The translations under genes and the position numbers were made by a program. Positions 1 through 5,678 of a stretch of 5,780 nucleotides of DNA are shown in pieces; the stretch's first letter is position 1; every line of letters starts with the position of its first letter. The stretch is from an uncultured Lachnospiraceae bacterium (GTDB lineage Bacteria > Bacillota > Clostridia > Lachnospirales > Lachnospiraceae): positions 1 through 5,780 of the forward strand of contig CAKRNI010000166.1 in assembly GCA_934370915.1 (NCBI GenBank), given 5' to 3'. The notes under the pieces are model-generated. The model did not search any database. It was given only the letters and a program-made list of their open reading frames with translations, and was not told the origin of the DNA.

Positions 1-116
1 TTGCGGACACGGTGCCAGTCAATGGTATCCGCGATCTTCATCGCAGTTCCGTAGTCTCCGCGGCTGACCATCTTTTTAATCTGCTCGACTTTAATATTAA
101 ACTCGTATTTATCCAT
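1..116 (-). CDS. N-terminal fragment of probable TPR-like protein downstream of recR
   Basis: Only the first 38 codons are inside the window; the frame is open to the left edge. The start reads MDKYEFNIKVEQIKKMVSRG and continues DYGTAMKIADTIDWHRVRN. The pattern of two amphipathic helices with small residues at the packing positions (GDYGTAMKIAD) resembles a first tetratricopeptide-type repeat. From memory, Lachnospiraceae genomes often carry a hypothetical TPR-rich protein with a similar start after recR; that is recollection, not a search result. The ATG at 116-114 is preceded by AGGAG with an 11-base spacer. An ATG abutting that AGGAG (127-125) is in another frame and closes after 29 codons. 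The gap to the recR stop is 46 bases with no terminator, so co-transcription with recR is likely. The specific function is unknown. Confidence 0.7.
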   Translation of the reverse strand, partial: MDKYEFNIKVEQIKKMVSRGDYGTAMKIADTIDWHRVR

Positions 117-127
117 TTCTTTCGCAT

Positions 128-132
128 CTCCT
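128..132 (-). promoter_or_regulatory. Ribosome binding site AGGAG for the TPR-like gene
   Basis: The minus strand reads AGGAG, 11 bases ahead of the ATG at 116. The spacing is slightly long but the site selects this start, because the nearer ATG at 127-125 touches the Shine-Dalgarno sequence and cannot use it. Confidence 0.55.
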
Positions 133-162
133 GAAACCTGCGCAGCCGTCCTGCTGCCGGTT

Positions 163-762
163 TTATAACTCCACCCGGCCTTCTAACGCCCGAAGAAGTG
201 TCACTTCGTCAATATATTCCAAATCACCGCCCACCGGAACACCGCTGGCGATCCTCGTCACCTTGATCCCTGTCGGCTTGATCAGCTTGCTTATGTACAT
301 TGCGGTCGTCTCGCCCTCAAGGCTTGAGTTCGTGGCGATAATGACTTCCTTTACTTCTTCTGTCTGAAGTCGCATCATCAGCTCTTTTAATTTGATATCT
401 CCCGGTCCGATTCCAAGCATCGGGGAGATCGCGCCGTGAAGTACATGGTACACCCCGTCGAATTTACCCGTTTTCTCATACGCTGCCAGGTCGCGTGGAT
501 TTTCCACGACCATGATCACGCTGTGATCTCTGGTCTGGCTCCGGCAGATCGGGCAGAGTTCCTGATCCGTCAGGGTAAAGCATTCCTTACAGTAATGAAC
601 ATTGTGCTTTGCGTCGCGGATCGAGCTGGAGAGACGGTCTACCTGTTCCTCCGGCATGTTGATGATATGGAATGCCAGACGCTGGGCCGTCTTATTTCCG
701 ATTCCCGGAAGTTTTGACAGCTCCTCGATCAATTTTGATATCTGACTGCTGTAGTAATCCAT
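163..762 (-). CDS. recR: Recombination mediator protein RecR
   Basis: RecR acts in the cytoplasm with RecO and RecF to bind gapped DNA and help load RecA onto SSB-coated single strands. The 199-residue product matches the usual length of about 198. In order it shows a helix-hairpin-helix around residues 17-32 ([15 protein letters not shown]), a four-cysteine zinc finger (C58, C61, C70, C73, in CKEC and CPIC), and a Toprim domain from about residue 80 to 175 with [20 protein letters not shown] and the family hallmark [13 protein letters not shown] at 174-186. All expected motifs are intact. The start lies 3 bases after the ybaB stop (TAA ATT ATG). The only strong Shine-Dalgarno-like sequence (GGAGG, inside the end of ybaB) is about 16 bases upstream, so translation probably depends on coupling to ybaB. 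Confidence 0.97.
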   Translation of the reverse strand: MDYYSSQISKLIEELSKLPGIGNKTAQRLAFHIINMPEEQVDRLSSSIRDAKHNVHYCKECFTLTDQELCPICRSQTRDHSVIMVVENPRDLAAYEKTGKFDGVYHVLHGAISPMLGIGPGDIKLKELMMRLQTEEVKEVIIATNSSLEGETTAMYISKLIKPTGIKVTRIASGVPVGGDLEYIDEVTLLRALEGRVEL

Positions 763-765
763 AAT

Positions 766-1116
766 TTAGAAGGAAAGTCCTCCAAGGTTTCCGAGGCCGC
801 CTGTGAGTTCAGACATTACTGCGCTGGACTCGGCTTCCATCTGGTGGAAAGCCTCGTTTGTAGCTGCAACGATAAGATCCTCCAGCATCTCCACATCGTC
901 CGGATCTACTGCCTCCGGGGAGATCTTTACAGCGACAACTTCTTTTTTACCGGATACGGTAACAGATACGGCACCGCCGCCTGCTGCTGCTGTGTACTGC
1001 TTCTCCTCAAGCTCTTTTGTCTTCTCTTCCATCTGACGCTGCATTCTCTGCGCCTGCTTCATAAGATTTGTCATATTGCCGGGCATACCGCCCGGAAAAC
1101 CGCCACGTCTTGCCAT
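766..1116 (-). CDS. YbaB/EbfC family nucleoid-associated protein
   Basis: This family forms small dimers that bind DNA and associate with the nucleoid; the gene sits between dnaX and recR in very many bacteria. The product is 116 residues. It has a Gly/Met-rich start (MARRGGFPGGMPGNM), a coiled-coil helix at about 15-40 (NLMKQAQRMQRQMEEKTKELEEKQ), a central sheet (GGGAVSVTVSGKKEVVAVKISPE, about 47-68), the conserved DPDDVEMLEDLIVAATNEA at 71-89, and a Gly-rich tail (TGGLGNLGGLSF). The frame is open upstream to an ATG at 1182, but I chose 1116 because AGGAGG stands 9 bases ahead of it and MARRGGFPGG is the typical family start; the extra 22 residues lack a ribosome site. The stop is 3 bases before recR. 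The exact role of the family in Gram-positives is not settled. Confidence 0.95.
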   Translation of the reverse strand: MARRGGFPGGMPGNMTNLMKQAQRMQRQMEEKTKELEEKQYTAAAGGGAVSVTVSGKKEVVAVKISPEAVDPDDVEMLEDLIVAATNEAFHQMEAESSAVMSELTGGLGNLGGLSF

Positions 1117-1125
1117 GGTGTAATT

Positions 1126-1131
1126 CCTCCT
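1126..1131 (-). promoter_or_regulatory. Strong ribosome binding site AGGAGG for ybaB
   Basis: This is a perfect AGGAGG on the minus strand, 9 bases before the ATG at 1116. It decides the ybaB start in favour of the 116-residue product over a 138-residue alternative. A strong independent ribosome site also fits with the 125-base separation from dnaX. Confidence 0.85.
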
Positions 1132-1222
1132 GCTATTCATTATTTTCTGTATGGCCGCCTCACAGCCGATTCTCACTTCCATTGACCGGAAGCAGCTGGT
1201 TCAGCCCTTTTTTATTATTAAT

Positions 1223-1240
1223 CGCAACGATATCGTTACG
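1223..1240 (-). repeat. 18-base palindrome just after the dnaX stop codon
   Basis: The minus strand reads CGTAACGATATCGTTGCG, which contains the perfect 12-base palindrome AACGATATCGTT; the outer three pairs continue as C-G, G-C and a T-G wobble. It begins 2 bases after the dnaX TAG. As RNA it could fold into a short stem with an AUAU loop. What follows is A-rich (ATTAATAATAAAAAAG), not a U-tract, so it is not a standard intrinsic terminator. It could be a protein-binding site or an mRNA 3'-end or processing element, or chance. Confidence 0.5.
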
Positions 1241-1241
1241 G

Positions 1242-2957
1242 CTAATCTTCGATCGTGATATCCATATGGATATTTTCTCTCAGCTCTTCATCACTGATAT
1301 AGCGTGTATCCATCCGTTCGCCGCTCTCCCGGACACGGGATTTAAAGTACAGGGATTTTCCGTATTTCTGCTCCACATACCGTTCCAGATCCCCGAGGAC
1401 ACTCGGACGGCTTCCGATGGCAAAATTCATCGGATCATTGAATACGATGCAGAGGCAGCTGTCACCCGCCGGTTCCACGACCGTTTCCCGGAAACTCGGG
1501 CGGATGGACATGCCCATGTCACGGACGATCTTGCCCCACTCATTGCGGATCATGTTGAGATCCTCCAGCTGGGCTTTCGGCAGGGACACGGTTCTCGGCT
1601 CATAGTTCTGGCCGGAGACCGGTGGATTCTGCATATTTGCCGGATTCTGCACAGACTGCCCTGATAATTCCGCAGAATTTCCCGGCACACCGGAACTGCC
1701 ATAGGCCGGCTGAGACGGGATCTGCCCTGCGGGCATCATCGGATCACCAGCCATTCCTGCATTCTGCGCCGGAACATAGCCGCCGGCAGGGATCGCGGGA
1801 ATTCCTTCCTCCACCATGCGCTCCAGCTTTTCCAGACGTTCCAGAACGGAATCCATACTCTGTTCCATCTCCGGCTTCGTGAGTTTGATGAAGGCAAGCT
1901 CAATCAGCACGCGCTTCTGATTCGCGAAGCGGATTTGGTTTGAAAGTTCCGAGAACACTCGGATATACCGCATCAAAGCGTTCTCATCTACAAGTGCTGC
2001 GTCTTCCCGCAGCTGTGTCAGATTATCCTCCGACATATCTAAAAGGTCTTCCGCGTCATCTGCCGTCTTTAGCAGCAGAAGGTTGCGGAGAAACCAGATA
2101 AAATCTACTACAAACTGGGAAAGTTCCCGGCCTTGAACGGCCATCTCCTCAAGTTTCAGGATACAGTCCTTCGTCCGGTTCTCCCGGATCGCACGAAACA
2201 GATCCCGGAATACACTGTTATCCACAGCTCCGAGAACATCCAGCACATGTTCATAGGTCAGCGTCTCACCGAAATGGAACGCCGCGCACTGGTCCAGGAG
2301 ACTTAAAGCGTCTCGCATGGAGCCATCTCCGGCTTTTGCCACGTAGCGGAGTGCTTTCTCCTCCACCGGCATATTTTCGGCTTCTGTAAGCTCTTTTAAA
2401 CGGGCTGTGATCGTATCCAGCGTGATACGGCGGAAATCGTATCTCTGGCATCTGGAAAGCACCGTGATCGGAATTTTGTGGACCTCCGTGGTCGCAAGGA
2501 TAAAGATCACATAGGACGGCGGCTCCTCCAGTGTCTTTAACAGGGCATTGAATGCGCCTGTGGACAGCATATGAACCTCGTCGATGATGTATACACGATA
2601 TTTTCCTTCCGTCGGCGGGTACTGGACCTGTTCCCGGATCTCACGGATATTTTCGACACCGTTGTTAGATGCGGCATCGATCTCCACTACATTCAGGGAT
2701 GTTCCGGCCAGGATCTGTTTACAGCTCGGACATTCCCCACAGGGACTTCCGTCCACCGGATGTTCGCAGTTCACCGCCCGGGCCAGGATCTTCGCCACCG
2801 TCGTCTTACCTGTTCCGCGGGTTCCGCAGAACAGATATGCGTGTCCGATCCTGCCGGAACTGATCTGGTTCTGTAAGGTTTTTACAATATGGTCCTGACC
2901 CTTTACGTCCGCGAATACCTGCGGACGCCATTTCCTGTATAACGCTTGATATGACAT
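1242..2957 (-). CDS. dnaX: DNA polymerase III subunit gamma/tau (clamp loader ATPase)
   Basis: DnaX is the AAA+ motor of the clamp loader, which opens the beta clamp and sets it on primed DNA, and it couples polymerase to helicase. The 571-residue product starts with the family signature MSYQALYRKWRPQVFADVKG. It shows Walker A (GTRGTGKTT, 45-53), a zinc module (C64, C73, C76, C79), Walker B (VYIIDEVHML, D126/E127), sensor 1 (LATTE, 154-158), the SRC arginine finger (R169) and sensor 2 (GSMRDALSLLDQ, R215). The collar domain runs to about 365, followed by a Pro/Gly/Gln/Ala-rich linker (about 385-455) and a C-terminal tau-type domain (about 457-571). GGAGA lies 10 bases ahead of the ATG, inside the end of pfk, whose stop is only 6 bases upstream, so the two are surely co-transcribed. 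No A6-or-longer slippery run is visible, so a separate short gamma form is not predicted. Confidence 0.97.
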   Translation of the reverse strand: MSYQALYRKWRPQVFADVKGQDHIVKTLQNQISSGRIGHAYLFCGTRGTGKTTVAKILARAVNCEHPVDGSPCGECPSCKQILAGTSLNVVEIDAASNNGVENIREIREQVQYPPTEGKYRVYIIDEVHMLSTGAFNALLKTLEEPPSYVIFILATTEVHKIPITVLSRCQRYDFRRITLDTITARLKELTEAENMPVEEKALRYVAKAGDGSMRDALSLLDQCAAFHFGETLTYEHVLDVLGAVDNSVFRDLFRAIRENRTKDCILKLEEMAVQGRELSQFVVDFIWFLRNLLLLKTADDAEDLLDMSEDNLTQLREDAALVDENALMRYIRVFSELSNQIRFANQKRVLIELAFIKLTKPEMEQSMDSVLERLEKLERMVEEGIPAIPAGGYVPAQNAGMAGDPMMPAGQIPSQPAYGSSGVPGNSAELSGQSVQNPANMQNPPVSGQNYEPRTVSLPKAQLEDLNMIRNEWGKIVRDMGMSIRPSFRETVVEPAGDSCLCIVFNDPMNFAIGSRPSVLGDLERYVEQKYGKSLYFKSRVRESGERMDTRYISDEELRENIHMDITIED

Positions 2958-2963
2958 TCTCTA

Positions 2964-4046
2964 TCAGTCTCCGAAACTGATTCCGATAAGCTTCGCCTCA
3001 TTTACAATGTCAGACTGCGGATCCACATATTTTAATTTTCCGGCAGATTCTGCCAGCGGGATATCCGTAATCACATTGTTTTTCACTACGACTAACTTGC
3101 CGAACTCATTATTTTTGATCATTTCGGCGGCATGTGCGCCGATTCTTGTGGAGATCACGCGGTCGTACGGGACCGGAGTGCCGCCGCGCTGCATATGCCC
3201 CGGAACTGTCACACGGATCTCCTGACCTGTCATCTCCTGAATTTTCGCGCCGATCTCATACGCAACCGACTGGTATTTTGTGGCGCGTTCCTCCAGATAT
3301 TTCTTGTATTCTTTTTTGGAAAGGGCTGCCTGCTCCTTTGAGATCGCGCCCTCTGCCACCGCGAGGATCGAGAACCGGCTTCCGTTCTTTGTCCGCTCCT
3401 TGATCTTCTTTACGACCTTATCAAGGTCATATGGGATCTCCGGGATCAGGATGATATCCGCACCTCCGGCAATTCCCGCGTGAAGCGTAAGCCAGCCGAC
3501 TTTATGTCCCATAACTTCCACAATAAAAACGCGTCCATGGGAGGAGGCTGTCGTGTGGATGCAGTCAATGGCGTTTGTGGCGATATCCACCGCACTCTGG
3601 AATCCGAAGGTCATGTCAGTTCCCCAGAGATCATTATCGATCGTCTTCGGGAGACCGATCACGTTGAGTCCCTCCTGGCTTAAGAGATTTGCCGTCTTCT
3701 GGCTTCCGTTTCCGCCAAGGACCACGAGGGCATCCAGCTTCAATTTATAGTAGGTGTGCTTCATAAGCTCCACCTTGTCAAGTCCGTTCTCATCCGGTAC
3801 ACGCATCAGCTTAAACGGCTGTCTGGATGTGCCGAGCATCGTTCCGCCTTTTGTGAGAACACCCGAAAAATCCGACTGTTTCATCATCAGATAATTTGCA
3901 TACATCAAGCCTTTATATCCGTCTTCAAAGCCGATAATTTCAACTTCATCTTTGTAGATCTGGTACAGACCTTTTGCGACTCCGCGCATTGTAGCATTTA
4001 AAGCCTGGCAGTCGCCGCCGCTCGTAAGGAATCCAACTCTCTTCAT
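2964..4046 (-). CDS. 6-phosphofructokinase, group III (mixed-substrate) type
   Basis: This enzyme phosphorylates fructose 6-phosphate to fructose 1,6-bisphosphate, the committed step of glycolysis, in the cytoplasm. The 360 residues carry the whole PFK fold signature: SGGDCQALNATMRG at 9-22 (phosphoryl-donor loop), GGNGSQKTA at 111-119, PKTIDND at 133-139 with catalytic D137, SSHGR with sugar-phosphate R172, VEVMG at 176-180, E232 in AVAEG, and VPGHMQRGGTPVPYDR at 281-296 (H284, R287). At the two positions that separate donors (E. coli 104 and 124) it has Gly (G114, ATP-type) and Lys (K134, PPi-like), the mixed pattern known in group III. I infer ATP as donor, but this is not certain. AAAGGA lies 7 bases before the ATG. 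It is the first gene after a consensus promoter and is followed 6 bases later by dnaX. Confidence 0.95.
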   Translation of the reverse strand: MKRVGFLTSGGDCQALNATMRGVAKGLYQIYKDEVEIIGFEDGYKGLMYANYLMMKQSDFSGVLTKGGTMLGTSRQPFKLMRVPDENGLDKVELMKHTYYKLKLDALVVLGGNGSQKTANLLSQEGLNVIGLPKTIDNDLWGTDMTFGFQSAVDIATNAIDCIHTTASSHGRVFIVEVMGHKVGWLTLHAGIAGGADIILIPEIPYDLDKVVKKIKERTKNGSRFSILAVAEGAISKEQAALSKKEYKKYLEERATKYQSVAYEIGAKIQEMTGQEIRVTVPGHMQRGGTPVPYDRVISTRIGAHAAEMIKNNEFGKLVVVKNNVITDIPLAESAGKLKYVDPQSDIVNEAKLIGISFGD

Positions 4047-4053
4047 CGTTTTG

Positions 4054-4059
4054 TCCTTT
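4054..4059 (-). promoter_or_regulatory. Ribosome binding site AAAGGA for pfk
   Basis: AAAGGA on the minus strand stands 7 bases before the ATG at 4046, with a further GGAG just upstream. This is normal spacing and supports the chosen start. Confidence 0.75.
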
Positions 4060-4075
4060 CTCCGATTTCTCAGTC

Positions 4076-4102
4076 TATCTTAGAATGCATGTATCCAAGA
4101 TA
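4076..4102 (-). repeat. 27-bp imperfect dyad over the expected pfk transcription start
   Basis: Read on the minus strand, the arms are TATCTTGGA (4102-4094) and TCTAAGATA (4084-4076), nine pairs with a single G-T wobble, around a 9-base centre TACATGCAT that itself holds ATGCAT. The left arm begins 2 bases after the -10 box, so the dyad straddles the likely +1 (about 4098). That placement suits a repressor operator. If transcription began slightly earlier than expected, it would instead make a hairpin at the very 5' end of the mRNA. Confidence 0.55.
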
Positions 4103-4104
4103 AG

Positions 4105-4133
4105 ATTATAATACAACGGAAAGAGTCGGGCAA
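4105..4133 (-). promoter_or_regulatory. Sigma-A-type promoter for pfk-dnaX (and probably ybaB-recR)
   Basis: On the minus strand the -35 is TTGCCC (4133-4128, four of six consensus bases), followed by a 17-base spacer and a perfect -10 TATAAT (4110-4105). The expected start is near 4098, giving a leader of about 50 bases before the pfk ATG. This is the only strong promoter I can see in the window, and no terminator is visible between it and the left edge. Confidence 0.8.
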
Positions 4134-4164
4134 GGAAAACTTATCCGGATCACTGCCTTTTCCA

Positions 4165-5664
4165 TTATCTTGCCCGCTTCAAACGGATCGGATTCGGGAT
4201 CTCTGCATGATTATTCGCTGAGATCGTATCGCGCATCATTCCGTCAAGCTGGCGGAACTCAATGCTGGGATCCATGTAGCGGACCCACAGACCATAGCCA
4301 AATTCATTTTTCTTCTCTGAGTAGCTGACCGCCACTCCGGCATAGTAATTTTTATACAGATCGGTATAAAAATCGACCATGACTTCCTTTAATTCTTTTG
4401 GTACGTCCTCAAGCTGACGGGATATCTGGTTCGTAAGAACCGTCCGCAGATAATTTTCTGTGTAGGACGGGAAATCAAGAAGATCCGGATCTGTCTCTCC
4501 GTTTGCGGACGCCCAGCCTGAAACATCCACAATCTTTGCAAGATAATCAATGCTGCCATCCGTATTTAAAGTTACAGTCCCATACTGACATGGCGGCAGG
4601 ATCAGCGAATTGCTAACGATCTCCCATATTCCGTAGGTATCCGATCCCATTCCCGGTTCTGTCAGGTGCTTCATAACTTTCTGGGTGTGAAGATGACCGC
4701 TGAAATACACCGGCGTCAGGTAGCGCTCGAGGAGTTCCAGAACTTCATCACAATTTTCGATCACACATTCTTCCACATAAACCCGGCTCAGACGCTGAAG
4801 ATTATGGTGTCCCACCGGAATCACGGTGATTCCCTCGGCATATGCCTCTTTCAGGCATTCTTCCATCCATTCAAGTGTTCCTTCCCTGATCTCTCCGTAT
4901 ACCTCATTTTCCGGCTCGCAGACCGTCGTATCAAGCATCATAAGCCAGGTCGTCTCGTTTAATTCTACAAGATAGCTTAAGGAATCCGGTGCCTCACTCT
5001 TTGCCTCATTGTATCCGAAATCCCCGTATATCTCGCGGAATTCTTCAGAAGTCACGCTCTCCACATCCGTCCTCTGATCTCCGAAGTATTCGCCTGCGTC
5101 CGGCTTATTGATATCATGATTCCCGGGAATTACATAGACCGGAACTCCCGCAGCCTCGATCTCCCGAAGTTTTTCAGCAAATTCCTGATGATTTATCTTT
5201 TCTCCGTTTAGGCTCAGATCGCCACTTAAGATCAGCGCATCCGGCTGCGCCGCGAGAACTTCCTCCTGAAAGGCCTGCCATAACTGGGGCTGATAGTAAA
5301 TCACCTTTCCATCACTGTTGTTTACAAGGCGTTCAAAAGCTGCGCCATAGTCGGTCGTTACTGGTGACATATAATGCATGTCCGACGCAACGATCAGGTG
5401 GGTCTCCACTTTTTCGCGGTCCACCGGTTCACCGGGATCTTCCGGCTCTTCCTCAGTTGGCTCCTCGGTTTCGGTCTCCGTCTCAGATTCCGTTTCGGTC
5501 TCCGTGGGCGTTTCGGTTTCGGTCTCCGTTACGGATGGTTCTGTTTCTTCCGTGGCGCTTTCTTTCGTCTGGTCCGTGACGCGATCCCGCACTGCGGGCA
5601 GGATAAAGATCACTCCGGCCAATAAAAAAAGAAGCGCCAGCAATAACAGAAATTTCTTTCTCAT
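4165..5664 (-). CDS. Membrane-anchored or secreted calcineurin-like metallophosphoesterase
   Basis: This is a predicted extracytoplasmic two-metal hydrolase of phosphoester bonds; the substrate is unknown. The 499 residues start with MRKK and a hydrophobic segment at 5-23 (signal anchor or signal peptide, no lipobox cysteine), then an acidic Thr/Glu/Pro stalk at about 36-82. The metallophosphoesterase domain (about 86-330) holds the full motif set: DMH (D95, H97), GD (D149), GNHD (N182, H183, D184), GHH (H286, H287) and GHLH (H324, H326), so it should be active. A further region to 499 is mainly helical after about 395 and I do not recognise it. Homologues are often labelled cAMP phosphodiesterase-like, but nothing here proves that. 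AGAGGTGA lies 6 bases before the ATG. The gene ends 118 bases before pfk, which has its own promoter, so the two are probably separate units. Confidence 0.9.
   Translation of the reverse strand: MRKKFLLLLALLFLLAGVIFILPAVRDRVTDQTKESATEETEPSVTETETETPTETETESETETETEEPTEEEPEDPGEPVDREKVETHLIVASDMHYMSPVTTDYGAAFERLVNNSDGKVIYYQPQLWQAFQEEVLAAQPDALILSGDLSLNGEKINHQEFAEKLREIEAAGVPVYVIPGNHDINKPDAGEYFGDQRTDVESVTSEEFREIYGDFGYNEAKSEAPDSLSYLVELNETTWLMMLDTTVCEPENEVYGEIREGTLEWMEECLKEAYAEGITVIPVGHHNLQRLSRVYVEECVIENCDEVLELLERYLTPVYFSGHLHTQKVMKHLTEPGMGSDTYGIWEIVSNSLILPPCQYGTVTLNTDGSIDYLAKIVDVSGWASANGETDPDLLDFPSYTENYLRTVLTNQISRQLEDVPKELKEVMVDFYTDLYKNYYAGVAVSYSEKKNEFGYGLWVRYMDPSIEFRQLDGMMRDTISANNHAEIPNPIRLKRAR
5458..5529 (-). 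repeat. 24-bp tandem repeat, three copies, encoding the Thr/Glu stalk
   Basis: Three consecutive 24-base units (5529-5506, 5505-5482, 5481-5458) each begin with the same 13 bases, ACGGAGACCGAAA, and then diverge. They encode TETETETP, TETETESE and TETETEEP (residues 46-69). The exact period of eight codons indicates in-frame duplication within the coding sequence; the copy number may vary between strains. Confidence 0.85.
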
Positions 5665-5670
5665 TGGCTG

Positions 5671-5678
5671 TCACCTCT
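5671..5678 (-). promoter_or_regulatory. Ribosome binding site AGAGGTGA for the metallophosphoesterase
   Basis: AGAGGTGA on the minus strand is close to the full anti-16S complement and lies 6 bases before the ATG at 5664. It fixes that start, from which the hydrophobic N-terminal segment follows directly. Confidence 0.8.

Larger units (their letters stand above)
1117..1241 (-). other. dnaX-ybaB intergenic spacer
   Basis: These 125 bases separate the dnaX stop from the ybaB start. They hold the palindrome at 1223-1240, a small inverted repeat CTTCC/GGAAG (1176-1180 and 1188-1192, 7-base loop), and the ybaB ribosome site. I found no convincing -35/-10 pair and no terminator, so read-through from the pfk promoter is the simplest reading. 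No small RNA can be supported. Confidence 0.6.

Noticed and set aside
142..157. Small hairpin GCAGC/GCTGC after recR as a terminator.
   Set aside because: It is five base pairs with a 6-base loop and no U-tract; the next ribosome site follows closely, so read-through is more likely.
436..717. Plus-strand open frame of 93 codons inside recR.
   Set aside because: It is fully antisense to recR, which has all its family motifs; no independent signals support it.
1117..1182. 22-codon N-terminal extension of ybaB starting at 1182 (MEVRIGCEAA...).
   Set aside because: There is no ribosome site ahead of 1182, the sequence does not look like the family, and a perfect AGGAGG sits 9 bases before the ATG at 1116.
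1184..1213. Plus-strand stretch ACCGGAAGCAGC...CAGCCCTTTTTT, reminiscent of an SRP RNA tip (GGAA loop, AGCAG) or a small terminator; SRP RNA is often near dnaX in Firmicutes.
   Set aside because: The symmetric internal loop and long paired arms of SRP RNA are missing, the stem before the T run is only about 4 pairs, and no plus-strand transcript is expected here.
1068..1664. Plus-strand open frame of 198 codons overlapping the dnaX end, the spacer and ybaB.
   Set aside because: It is antisense to well-supported genes, has no ribosome site I can see, and its composition has the look of a reverse-frame shadow.
4134..4163. Possible terminator after the metallophosphoesterase (GGAAAA ... TTTTCC on the minus strand).
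   Set aside because: The stem is only 6 A/T-rich pairs with an 18-base loop, and no U-tract follows; it also runs up against the -35 box. It is too weak to call.
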